Shown one piece after another: positions 7,731 through 14,487 of a stretch of DNA of 48,697 nucleotides. The position numbers and the translations under genes are program-made. Positions within the stretch are counted from its first letter, which is position 1, and each line of letters starts with the position of its first letter. Under the pieces are notes generated by a model. The model worked only from the letters and a program-made list of their open reading frames with translations. It ran no database searches and was not told the origin of the DNA. Source of the stretch: Phormidium ambiguum IAM M-71 (lineage in GTDB: Bacteria; Cyanobacteriota; Cyanobacteriia; Cyanobacteriales; Aerosakkonemataceae); assembly GCF_001904725.1 (NCBI RefSeq), contig NZ_MRCE01000035.1, positions 1 through 48,697 on the forward strand, in the 5' to 3' direction.

Positions 7731-9302
7731 ATGAAAGCTTTACTAATTTGGCCAAATTTTCCCAATTCTTTTTGGGGTTATCAAGAAACTTTGCATTTGG
7801 CGGGTTTGCGATCGACTAATCCGCCGTTAGGATTGATTACAGTGGCGGCGATGTTGCCGAAAGAGTGGGAAATTCGGTTTAGCGATCGCAATGTGCAACC
7901 GGAAACTGACGCAGACTGGGCATGGTGCGATATTGTGATTATTTCAGCGATGATTGTGCAAAAAGCCGATTTTCGCGCCTTAATTCAGAAAGGTGTCGCT
8001 TTGGGGAAAAAAGTGGCTGTCGGAGGGCCTTTTCCGACTTCTGTACCGGAGTTTGCATTGGAAGCCGGGGCACATTACCTGATTTTGGATGAAGGTGAAT
8101 GCACAATTCCCCTGTTTTTAGAAGCTTTGGCAAAGGGTGAAGAAAAAGGAATTTTTCGTTCGCCAGAGAAACCAGATGTTACTCAAACTCCAATTCCCCG
8201 CTTTGATTTATTAGACTTGGATGCTTATTTAGCAATTACTGTGCAGTTTTCGCGGGGTTGTCCGTTCCAATGTGAGTTTTGCGACATTATCAATTTGTAC
8301 GGACGCAAACCGCGCACCAAAACTCCCGAACAAATGTTAGCAGAGTTAGAAGTGCTTTATCAAATGGGTTGGTATCGTTATGTGTTTATTGTGGATGATA
8401 ATTTTATCGGCAATAGTCGCAATGCCAAGCTATTCTTAAAAGCGTTGATTCCTTGGATGGAAGAACGCAATTATCCGTTCATTTTGTTAACGGAAGCTTC
8501 GCTGAATTTAGCAGAAGATGATGAGATGATTGAGTTAATGGTGAAGGCTGGGTTTACGATCTTATTCATGGGAATTGAAACCCCGGATACAGAAAGTTTG
8601 CTCGGCATCCACAAAAATCAAAATACCCGTCATCCATTAGTAGAATCTTGCCAAAAAATTACTAAAGCCGGACTGCAAATTATGTCCGGTTTTATTATGG
8701 GTTTTGATGGCGAACGTCCGGGGGCAGGTAAACGCATTCAAGAGTTTATTAATGTGACGGGAATTCCTCAAGGTCAGTTTAGTTTGCTGCAAGCTTTACA
8801 AAATACTCAATTGTGGCAACGTTTGGAAAAAGAAGGTCGATTGGTGGATGGTTTGGGAACGTTTCACCAAGGCGCTATTATGAATTTTGTGCCAACCAGA
8901 CCTGTGGAAGAATTGGTTGAGGAATACATTGATGCGTTTTGGAATATTTACGAACCAATGCCATTTTTAAAACGCACTTTCCGCCATTTTATGATGATGA
9001 ATGGTTGGCGGGGTAGGTTAATGCCGAAGATTACTTCTAAGGAGTTACGGTTGTTTTCTGCTGTTTGTTGGCGACAGGGGGTTTTGCGTTCTACTCGTTG
9101 GTTGTTTTGGTGGCAGTTTTTGGCGATCGCATTTCTCAAACCTCGCTTGTTTTATGATTATATGACGACTTTAGGGGTAGGCGAACACTTCTTTAAATAC
9201 CGTCATGAAGTGCGAGGGCAATTATTAGAACAATTGGCAAAAGTGAAGCAAGCAAAAGCACAACATCAAGAAGAAGAGAGTTATCAGCTTGCCTCGGTGT
9301 AA
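7731..9302 (+). CDS. B12-binding radical SAM protein (DUF4070-type), copy 2
   Basis: 523 residues, the same architecture as the gene at 2110-3696: cobalamin-binding-like N terminus (NPPLGLITVAAMLP, SDRNV, VAVGGPFPTSVP), radical SAM cluster motif RGCPFQCEFCD near residue 178, GIETP and GFIMGFDGE core strands, and a DUF4070-type C terminus with PTRPVEELVEEYIDAFWNIYEP. Long blocks are identical or nearly so to copy 1, so they are paralogues. The C-terminal tail is longer and rich in Lys and Gln. The family includes methyltransferases of lipids such as HpnP, but the substrate here is unknown. GAGGTTCAAGAG precedes the ATG and may act as the ribosome binding site. Confidence 0.9.
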   Translation: MKALLIWPNFPNSFWGYQETLHLAGLRSTNPPLGLITVAAMLPKEWEIRFSDRNVQPETDADWAWCDIVIISAMIVQKADFRALIQKGVALGKKVAVGGPFPTSVPEFALEAGAHYLILDEGECTIPLFLEALAKGEEKGIFRSPEKPDVTQTPIPRFDLLDLDAYLAITVQFSRGCPFQCEFCDIINLYGRKPRTKTPEQMLAELEVLYQMGWYRYVFIVDDNFIGNSRNAKLFLKALIPWMEERNYPFILLTEASLNLAEDDEMIELMVKAGFTILFMGIETPDTESLLGIHKNQNTRHPLVESCQKITKAGLQIMSGFIMGFDGERPGAGKRIQEFINVTGIPQGQFSLLQALQNTQLWQRLEKEGRLVDGLGTFHQGAIMNFVPTRPVEELVEEYIDAFWNIYEPMPFLKRTFRHFMMMNGWRGRLMPKITSKELRLFSAVCWRQGVLRSTRWLFWWQFLAIAFLKPRLFYDYMTTLGVGEHFFKYRHEVRGQLLEQLAKVKQAKAQHQEEESYQLASV

Positions 9303-9380
9303 TCAATTGTTCTAATTACAATTAAATGACTTTTTTGTGCTTTTGCTAAAAGATTAGGGATTGAGCTTCCTGGCAAATTA

Positions 9381-9460
9381 ATACCAATTCTCTCTGAAGA
9401 TGTGCTGCACGGAACCCCACCCCAAACCCCTCCCCGTAGACGGGGAGGGGCAATGATTAA
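9381..9460. repeat. 80-bp dispersed repeat with 10-bp GC hairpin, copy A
   Basis: Begins ATACCAATT, contains GAAGATGTGCTGCACGGAAC and then a perfect hairpin CCCCTCCCCG (9427-9436) / CGGGGAGGGG (9441-9450) with TAGA loop. Nearly identical to 13249-13328. A third, inverted and diverged copy of the hairpin part is at 33516-33560. Confidence 0.85.
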
Positions 9461-9568
9461 ACGCAAAAACGCAATTTTTTTACAGAGAAGCAGGAACAAT
9501 TCCACAAGTAGTTTCGTCTCTGGTGTAAGGTTGTTTATTAAAAAACACCGAGTAACTCCTTAATTATT

Positions 9569-9586
9569 TAGTCCGCTGAGGCGGAC
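9569..9586 (+). terminator. Terminator-like hairpin
   Basis: Perfect inverted repeat AGTCCGC (9569-9575) / GCGGACT (9580-9586), loop TGAG, followed by TTGTTTGTG on the plus strand. It lies between radical SAM copy 2 and the SH3 gene and could end transcription before the latter. Confidence 0.55.
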
Positions 9587-9720
9587 TTTGTTTGTGTAGC
9601 TAAAATCTGCGATCAACAAAGATATTAAAAGTTTTTTTGGTAAATAATCCGGTTTTTCCAACTTCTCTTCTGAAAAGGTAACAAGTAGTTTTGTTTTTCT
9701 CACTAGAGGAGTCTAGAAAT

Positions 9721-10125
9721 ATGAGTGCTTGGAAGAATTTTGTTGCTACTGTTTCTTTAGTTTCTCTTTCTGCATTAGGTTCGCTTGGTTTTGGAATTAA
9801 ACCTAGTACCGCTGCAACTCAATATTTTCAACACTGTGAAACGGCACAAACATCATTTATTAATAATGATGTAACTTATAACTATCAACCAGTTGCTAAT
9901 TACCAACAAGTATCTAGTCGTGTTTCTTGTAGTCGGGTAGTTACTAATGGTGGCAGACTTCACATTCGGCGATCGCCTGGTGGACAACTGATTGGTTATG
10001 CTTACAATGGTGGTTATGTCAGGGTAATTCCTAATAGTTATCGTCACGGTTGGGTAAGACTTTCTACCGGGGGTTATGTCCATACCAGATATCTCAGACC
10101 TTGCCCAAGATCGGTGGCTGGTTAA
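9721..10125 (+). CDS. Secreted SH3-domain (SH3b-like) protein
   Basis: 134 residues. The N terminus (MSAWKNFVATVSLVSLSALG, ending near PSTAAT) is a signal peptide. After a Gln/Asn/Tyr-rich linker, residues about 75-130 form a bacterial SH3-like domain: GRLHIRRSPGGQLIGYAYNGG, VRVI and GWVRLSTGGYVHTRYLRPC. Such domains bind cell-wall or surface polymers; the ligand here is unknown. Cysteines at CETAQ, SCSR and RPC could form disulfides. I chose ATG at 9721 because AGAGGAG precedes it and the signal peptide starts there; a TTG at 9691 is in frame. A terminator hairpin follows at 10176 and a second small SH3 gene starts 138 bases downstream. Confidence 0.82.
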   Translation: MSAWKNFVATVSLVSLSALGSLGFGIKPSTAATQYFQHCETAQTSFINNDVTYNYQPVANYQQVSSRVSCSRVVTNGGRLHIRRSPGGQLIGYAYNGGYVRVIPNSYRHGWVRLSTGGYVHTRYLRPCPRSVAG

Positions 10126-10175
10126 TATAGTTTTAATAAATTAATGTGACCTTTTGTGGTTCAATAATTTTCTAT

Positions 10176-10198
10176 GGAGTGGGCATCTGGCTCACTCC
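10176..10198 (+). terminator. Terminator hairpin after SH3 gene
   Basis: GGAGTGGGC (10176-10184) pairs with GCTCACTCC (10190-10198) with one G-T wobble and a 5-nt loop, followed by TTTGTTC. It fits a rho-independent terminator for the gene ending at 10125. Confidence 0.65.
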
Positions 10199-10263
10199 TT
10201 TGTTCGATCGTGAAGTTAGTCTTCGAGTATCAATAGAATGAGCCTACAAAAGGAGATTACTCT

Positions 10264-10629
10264 ATGGAAATTAGCAAAGTAGGGAAAAAATTTGCTGCTG
10301 CGATCGCACTATTAACAGTTGGTATGGTTGGTGCGATCGATCTAACCAGTAATGCTGGGGCAAACACTTCCCATGCAGTAGCTAAAAAAACTACCTATAC
10401 CAAACAGGCAAACACCAGAAAAACTTGCGCGAAAGTAATGGCTGAAAACACTTCTGGCGAAAATGTTGTCTATAAACTTAACGTTCGTTCCCGAATGTAT
10501 GGGCCTGTTATTCAACAATTAGATGATGATACAACTGTAACAGTGGCTAGGCGTTTTCCTAATGGTTGGGTGCAAATTTCTAGCCCAGTCCAAGGTTATG
10601 TTTATGGTGAGTTTTTGAAAGATTGTTGA
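10264..10629 (+). CDS. Secreted SH3-like protein, second of a tandem pair
   Basis: 121 residues. Residues 1-35 form a signal peptide (basic start, AAAIALLTVGMVGAIDL core, SNAGA end). Residues 60-121 are an SH3-like domain: VVYKLNVRSRMYGPVIQQL, TTVTVARRFPNGWVQISS and GYVYGEFLKDC. The pattern LNVRS...G.VI..L..G...V followed by GWVQI..GYV is typical of bacterial SH3 domains. Two cysteines (TCAK and the last residue) may pair. A strong AAAAGGAG ribosome binding site lies seven bases before the ATG. It resembles the preceding gene in plan but not closely in sequence. Binding to cell wall or extracellular polymer is inferred. Confidence 0.8.
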   Translation: MEISKVGKKFAAAIALLTVGMVGAIDLTSNAGANTSHAVAKKTTYTKQANTRKTCAKVMAENTSGENVVYKLNVRSRMYGPVIQQLDDDTTVTVARRFPNGWVQISSPVQGYVYGEFLKDC

Positions 10630-10650
10630 TGGTTTTGGCGAATGTTTTTA

Positions 10651-10679
10651 AACAGGCTCTAAAATAAATAGAGCCTGTT
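10651..10679. terminator. Perfect 11-bp hairpin after second SH3 gene
   Basis: AACAGGCTCTA (10651-10661) / TAGAGCCTGTT (10669-10679), loop of 7 bases, 22 bases past the stop at 10629. Strong stem without a T run on the plus strand, so termination is likely but not certain. Confidence 0.6.
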
Positions 10680-10870
10680 AAAGTTAAGAGAACAAAAAGT
10701 TATAGTATTCTCGCCCATCACCTGTTCCCAGCCTCCAATCCCCAGTCTTTTGTAAAAAAACTTAATGAAAATTCTCATCAAATCAGTCTAATGTTAGCTT
10801 TTAGGCGGGTTTTTTAACCCTTGGCAAAGATAATACGCTCCTCAAAAGACTTAAGGGACAGTGATTTAGT

Positions 10871-11590
10871 ATGAGCAGTAACTTAGCAACCAAATTGCGT
10901 GAGGGAACCAAAAAATCCCACTCAATGGCAGAAAATGTTGGTTTTGTCAAGTGCTTTTTAAAAGGTGTAGTAGAAAAGAACTCCTATCGGAAATTAGTAG
11001 CTAACCTCTACTTCGTTTATTCACAAATCGAAGAAGAGATGGAAAAGCACAAGGATCACCCCATCCTTTCTAAAATCTACTTTAAAGAACTCAACCGCAA
11101 AAAAAGCTTAGAACAAGACCTCAGCTATTATTACGGCCAAAATTGGCGCGAACAAGTGGCTCCTTCTCCTGCTGCTCAAGCCTACGTGCAACGTATTCAG
11201 GAAGTTTCGGCAAATGAGCCGGAATTGCTGATTGCTCAATCTTATACCCGCTATTTAGGCGACCTTTCTGGTGGTCAAATTTTGAAAAACATTGCAGTTC
11301 GGGCAATGAATTTGACTGATGGTGGTACTGCTTTCTACGAATTCCAAGATATTCCTGATGAGAAGGCTTTTAAAAATAACTATCGCCAAACTTTGAATGA
11401 GTTGCCGATTGATGAAGCTACTGCCGATCGCATTGTAGACGAAGCTAATGCAGCTTTTGGCATGAACATGAATATGTTCAATGAATTAGAAGGTAATTTG
11501 ATTAAAGCGATCGGAATGATGCTGTTCAACAGCTTAACCCGCAAACGCACTCGTGGAAGCACCGAAAGTGAATTAGCAACTGCTGAATAA
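10871..11590 (+). CDS. ho1: Heme oxygenase (biliverdin-producing)
   Basis: 239 residues, the size of cyanobacterial HO-1. It opens heme to biliverdin, CO and iron, the first step to phycocyanobilin for phycobilisomes and phytochromes, using ferredoxin as electron donor. The N terminus LATKLREGTKKSHSMAEN holds the proximal heme ligand His17; the distal helix carries YTRYLGDLSGGQILKNIA near residue 130, with the flexible GDLSGGQ motif. ELNRKKSLEQDLSYYYG and DEANAAFGMNMNMFNELEG also match the family. An AAGGGA precedes the ATG. The gene appears monocistronic; a long hairpin at 11647-11703 follows the stop. Confidence 0.96.
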   Translation: MSSNLATKLREGTKKSHSMAENVGFVKCFLKGVVEKNSYRKLVANLYFVYSQIEEEMEKHKDHPILSKIYFKELNRKKSLEQDLSYYYGQNWREQVAPSPAAQAYVQRIQEVSANEPELLIAQSYTRYLGDLSGGQILKNIAVRAMNLTDGGTAFYEFQDIPDEKAFKNNYRQTLNELPIDEATADRIVDEANAAFGMNMNMFNELEGNLIKAIGMMLFNSLTRKRTRGSTESELATAE

Positions 11591-12007
11591 GTACAATCAG
11601 CTTTGCATTAATTTTTCGGGTTTGTCAGAAAACATTATATTTTTTCACAATCCTGGAGGCTGGATGGTGGTTAACTTAGCTATCATCAAGTCCCCAGGAT
11701 TGTAAGCTTTTAACGAACAATAAAACACTAATCATAGGTTAAACTATTCAGCCTACAGGGGACTCAAGGGGTAAGCTTAACTTTCCTAAAGTTCGATCGT
11801 TAAGATTAGACATCCTTCTAAAATTTATGGCAAATTTGAATTAGCATATTACTCTTATCAAGGCTCTCTTGCCGAAGATTATAAAATTAACAAACTCAGG
11901 GGATTTGCTCAACTTTTTTCTTATCTACTATTGACAGGAGAGTTTTTAAGAGAACGCTTTAAGAACTTTAAACTCTCAACTTTAACTTAAGAAAGTAGGT
12001 AACAAAA
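11591..12007. other. Intergenic region with a long hairpin; leader of the PEP-CTERM gene
   Basis: 417 bases. The first part holds the 57-nt hairpin (11647-11703). The remainder is AT-rich and contains GTAAGCTT twice (11702 and 11771). A GTAGGT ribosome-binding-like sequence lies just before the ATG at 12008. No open frame in it looks coding. A promoter for the PEP-CTERM gene must lie here but I cannot place it. Confidence 0.6.
11647..11703 (+). terminator. 57-nt near-perfect hairpin downstream of heme oxygenase
   Basis: Arms ACAATCCTGG (11647-11656) and CCAGGATTGT (11694-11703) are perfectly complementary. Pairing continues in the same register to a 3-nt apex loop at 11674-11676 with only two mismatches (11657/11693 and 11662/11688) and four G-U pairs. 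It starts 57 bases after the heme oxygenase stop and is followed by GCTTTTAAC. It may be a terminator, a stabilising 3' structure or a palindromic mobile remnant. Confidence 0.75.
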
Positions 12008-13243
12008 ATGAAAAAATTTAGTCAAGTTTTGCCAGCTTTAACTACTGCGATAGCAGTTAGTCTCGCTCCAGCTTTACCTGCAACCGCAACATCTTTTTAT
12101 TCAATTACAGACTTAGGTACTCTAGGTGGCGAGTGGAGTCAAGTTAGTGGCATTAATGATGCAGGTTTTGCCATTGGTGTTTCTCAAACTGCCGATGGCG
12201 TATCTCATAATTTTCTTTGGAATTTGAGCGATGGAATAAAAGATTTAAATAATCTGGTTTCACCAAGCATAATTTCAACTATCCCTTGGCAGGATTTTTT
12301 TCACCAATATGCTTTATCTGGCGGCCCTAGTTTCTCTGACCCTAATCTTTATTACCCTGCGATCTATCCAAATTCTATCTCACAAATGATGCCCATGCGG
12401 GTGAGCAATTCCGGTGATGTTTTAGGTATGTGGAAAGTTGGTGATGGCTTTAATTTACAAGAAATCGGAATGTTTGTTTTAAAAGAAACAGGTACAGTAC
12501 ATAATTTGGGCAGCTTTGGTGGCAGGTTTCAATTAGGATATAACCATAGAAAGTACACTGGAGAATGGGTTTTTCAGTTTCCGCCTCAAGTTACCTGTTT
12601 TAACAATCCTTATCCAGGTTATCCAGGCAATGAGGGATACGAATTTATTAAAAGCTGTGTTAGCCCTAGTGGAATGGAGGAAGTTGTTACCTTTGGTGCT
12701 AATTTGAGTCCTGTATATGACAACTTTTTTGGCACAAATGGCAATTTCTATATGAATGAAGCAGGAGAAGTTTTTGGTTACAGAAGAACTGCCAATAAAG
12801 AAAACATGGCTTTTCTTTGGAGTGAAGAAAATGGCATGATTGATTTAGGTATTTCTAGTAATTCTAATGATTGGGTAAATCCTAATGATTTGGGTACTTT
12901 AGGAACTGATTGGCTTAACTCGGTTTATAATACTGTTGCCCCAAATAATGTGCGAGTTGGTTCTGATTGGCAAAATGGTGGCGCTGTTATTTGGGAAAAT
13001 GAAGTGATGACTAACTTGAATACTTTAATTCCGAGTGATTCTGGATGGTTTTTATCTGATGCTACTGGAATTAATAAATCAGGTCAAATTGTGGGAAATG
13101 GAATAATTAATGGTCAAAGACGGGCTTTTTTACTTACACCTGTTTCTCCAGTTTCTTCCGTGCCTGAACCAAGTTTAACTATGAGCTTTTTGGCGTTTGG
13201 TGTTTTGGGTGTTGGGGTTTTGGGCAAAGTCAAAAAACAATGA
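12008..13243 (+). CDS. PEP-CTERM sorting-domain protein with HAF repeats
   Basis: 411 residues. A signal peptide (ALTTAIAVSLAPALPATA) is followed by repeats of the HAF type, each with a DLGTLGG-like motif, an INDAG.A.G segment and an FLW strand: residues about 32-75 (ITDLGTLGGEWSQVSGINDAG, HNFLWNL), the middle (HNLGSFGG, MNEAGEVFGY, AFLWSEENGMIDLG) and the end (NDLGTLGTDW, INKSGQIVGNG, RAFLLTP). The C terminus SVPEPSLTMSF..FGVLGVGVLGKVKKQ is a PEP-CTERM signal: PEP motif, hydrophobic helix, basic tail. Such proteins are processed by exosortase and placed at the surface or in exopolymer. No exosortase gene is present in the window. The exopolysaccharide island starts about 1.2 kb downstream. 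Confidence 0.9.
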   Translation: MKKFSQVLPALTTAIAVSLAPALPATATSFYSITDLGTLGGEWSQVSGINDAGFAIGVSQTADGVSHNFLWNLSDGIKDLNNLVSPSIISTIPWQDFFHQYALSGGPSFSDPNLYYPAIYPNSISQMMPMRVSNSGDVLGMWKVGDGFNLQEIGMFVLKETGTVHNLGSFGGRFQLGYNHRKYTGEWVFQFPPQVTCFNNPYPGYPGNEGYEFIKSCVSPSGMEEVVTFGANLSPVYDNFFGTNGNFYMNEAGEVFGYRRTANKENMAFLWSEENGMIDLGISSNSNDWVNPNDLGTLGTDWLNSVYNTVAPNNVRVGSDWQNGGAVIWENEVMTNLNTLIPSDSGWFLSDATGINKSGQIVGNGIINGQRRAFLLTPVSPVSSVPEPSLTMSFLAFGVLGVGVLGKVKKQ

Positions 13244-13248
13244 AACTT

Positions 13249-13328
13249 ATACCAATTTTCTCTGAAGATGCGCTGCACGGAACCCCACCCCAAACCCCTC
13301 CCCGTAGACGGGGAGGGGCTATGATTTA
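13249..13328. repeat. 80-bp dispersed repeat with 10-bp GC hairpin, copy B
   Basis: Nearly identical to 9381-9460, including ATACCAATT, TGCTGCACGGAAC-type core and the perfect hairpin CCCCTCCCCG (13295-13304) / CGGGGAGGGG (13309-13318). It begins six bases after the PEP-CTERM stop. Confidence 0.85.
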
Positions 13329-13427
13329 AGCGCAATTTTATTATTTGTTGGTATTTAAACCTGCTCCTACCTATTTGGATCGATCGCTTCCATAAACAAT
13401 ATTATTTGTAATTAATACATAGTTAAA

Positions 13428-13459
13428 AACTGTGCTAGTAAATTTTACAAGGCACAGTT
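13428..13459. terminator. Bidirectional terminator between convergent genes
   Basis: AACTGTGC (13428-13435) / GCACAGTT (13452-13459), 8-bp stem. The plus strand continues with ATTTTTAGG and the minus strand with TTTAACT, so each direction ends in a T-rich tract. It sits between the PEP-CTERM gene and the convergent cupin gene. Confidence 0.65.
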
Positions 13460-13487
13460 ATTTTTAGGATGAAGGGTTATTAATATT

Positions 13488-13772
13488 TTATCCGAATTTG
13501 TAGTGCTTTCTCACATCGGTTTTGATGTTCCAAGTGCAGGACATTCCGGCGGGAAATGTGACTAAATCGCCTTTTTTTACTTGTACTGGCTGACCGTTTT
13601 CTGGTGTTACAATTACGTCGCCTTCTAGTAAGTAACAAGTTTCTGATTCGTCGTAAGTCCAAGGAAATTCGGATATTTCTTTTGTCCAAATAGGCCATTG
13701 GGATACGCCTATTTGGTTGAGTTGTTCTTGAGTTGGTTGATGAATTACTTTAATTTCTGTTGTGCTTTGCAT
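13488..13772 (-). CDS. Small cupin-domain protein
   Basis: 94 residues forming one compact cupin barrel of the type often called DUF861/ethanolamine-utilisation-Q-like: WTYDESETCYLLEGDVIVTPENG, then KKGDLVTFPAGMSCTWNI. The glutamate in ESETCYLLEG and the GDLVTFPAG motif are family signatures; the second histidine usual for metal-binding cupins is not evident. The start is ATG at 13772, just after the upstream gene's stop; a TTG at 13805 would overlap that gene. It follows the Mo-nitrogenase-C-terminus-like gene by four bases and is almost certainly in the same operon. The substrate is unknown. Confidence 0.8.
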   Translation of the reverse strand: MQSTTEIKVIHQPTQEQLNQIGVSQWPIWTKEISEFPWTYDESETCYLLEGDVIVTPENGQPVQVKKGDLVTFPAGMSCTWNIKTDVRKHYKFG

Positions 13773-13776
13773 TGGT

Positions 13777-14094
13777 TTAGCTGATTTCCATTCCACATTG
13801 ATCAACTAAATAGCAAAGGGCGCGAAAACGCAAGCCGACTAATTGATCGTAAAAGGGATTGAGTTTGCACATTGGGGGAATGTGGGCAATTTTGCGATCG
13901 AACAATACAATATCACGCTCGAAGGGACATTGAGCAGGTATGGCTTTGTAGAGGAATGTTGCTAATGTAGGGTCGGAAATTTCGATTCGATCGAGCCATT
14001 GGCGCAAGGGTTGAAGTGGGTCAAATTGGCGCTTAATCTTGGTTTCCTGTGGTTGGGTAAAAATGGTGCGATCGTTAATCAATAAGTTATTCAT
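13777..14094 (-). CDS. Mo-dependent nitrogenase C-terminus-like protein
   Basis: 105 residues matching the small cyanobacterial family annotated as Mo-dependent nitrogenase C-terminal domain: FDPLQPLRQWLDRIEI, KAIPAQCPFERDI, LFDRKIAHIPPMCKLNPFYDQ and FRALCYLVDQCG. Despite the name, stand-alone members occur in many cyanobacteria, and no nitrogenase genes are visible here. Conserved cysteines (QCPFE, PPMC, LCYLVDQC) might bind a metal; that is inference. I chose ATG at 14094 because AAAAGGAAAA lies just upstream; the frame is open further 5' but that part is hydrophobic and unconserved. The cupin gene follows after four bases. Confidence 0.85.
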   Translation of the reverse strand: MNNLLINDRTIFTQPQETKIKRQFDPLQPLRQWLDRIEISDPTLATFLYKAIPAQCPFERDIVLFDRKIAHIPPMCKLNPFYDQLVGLRFRALCYLVDQCGMEIS

Positions 14095-14487
14095 AAGTTT
14101 TCCTTTTAGGTTTGTTATTTGTTTATCTTGTTTACTAATATAAACCAAGAAAACTAGTTTTTGAATAAGGAGATAGATAAAAAGAATCAATCATTGGTTA
14201 AAGTTTTTTTAAAGTATAAGCAAAAATTTTATGGTAGTTTTTGTTACTAAATCACTGGTAAAGCAAAATATAAGAGATAAAAATATTTTTCTTGACTAGA
14301 ATTAAAAGTTTGCTGTTCAAATCATTAGAATTTTTGCTGAGAAAGCTATGCCTGACGGCAGGCTGTCGCCAACGCAAACGCTATTAATATCAAGGAGGTT
14401 GGGTGGATCTAAACTTGGAAATGCCGCATTATATCCCCCTAGCCTTCCTTGCAGAAGGGGGACAAAACTGGCAACTTGGATTATTAA
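14095..14487. other. Spacer upstream of the Mo-nitrogenase-like gene and downstream of wzc
   Basis: 393 bases, AT-rich near 14100-14330 where the promoter for the leftward Mo-nitrogenase-like/cupin operon must lie. It then holds a GCCTG/CAGGC mini-hairpin (14350-14363) within a TGCCTGACGGCAGGCTGTCG-type dispersed repeat, and an imperfect TCCCCCT/GGGGGA inverted repeat (14434-14462). No coding sequence is evident. Confidence 0.55.
14434..14462 (-). terminator. CCCCCT/AGGGGG inverted repeat after wzc
   Basis: TCCCCC (14434-14439) and GGGGGA (14457-14462) flank an imperfectly paired loop including CCTTCCTTGCAGAAGG. It lies 26 bases beyond the stop of the leftward tyrosine autokinase gene and may terminate it. 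The sequence also resembles a widespread cyanobacterial intergenic repeat. Confidence 0.45.

Larger units (their letters stand above)
9303..9720. other. Intergenic region with a repeat and a hairpin
   Basis: 418 bases without a convincing gene. It contains the 80-base GC-hairpin repeat (9381-9460), a terminator-like hairpin (9569-9586) and an AT-rich leader before the SH3 gene with AGAGGAG about 10 bases before the ATG at 9721. Short frames reading leftward through the repeat have no coding character. Confidence 0.6.

Noticed and set aside
9284-9505. Minus-strand frame of 73 codons
   Set aside because: It reads through the GC hairpin repeat; the same kind of frame appears at 13114-13335 over the other copy.
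13777-14190. Evidence that the strain fixes nitrogen
   Set aside because: The Mo-dependent-nitrogenase-named family occurs in many cyanobacteria, and no nif genes lie in the window; the name alone proves nothing.
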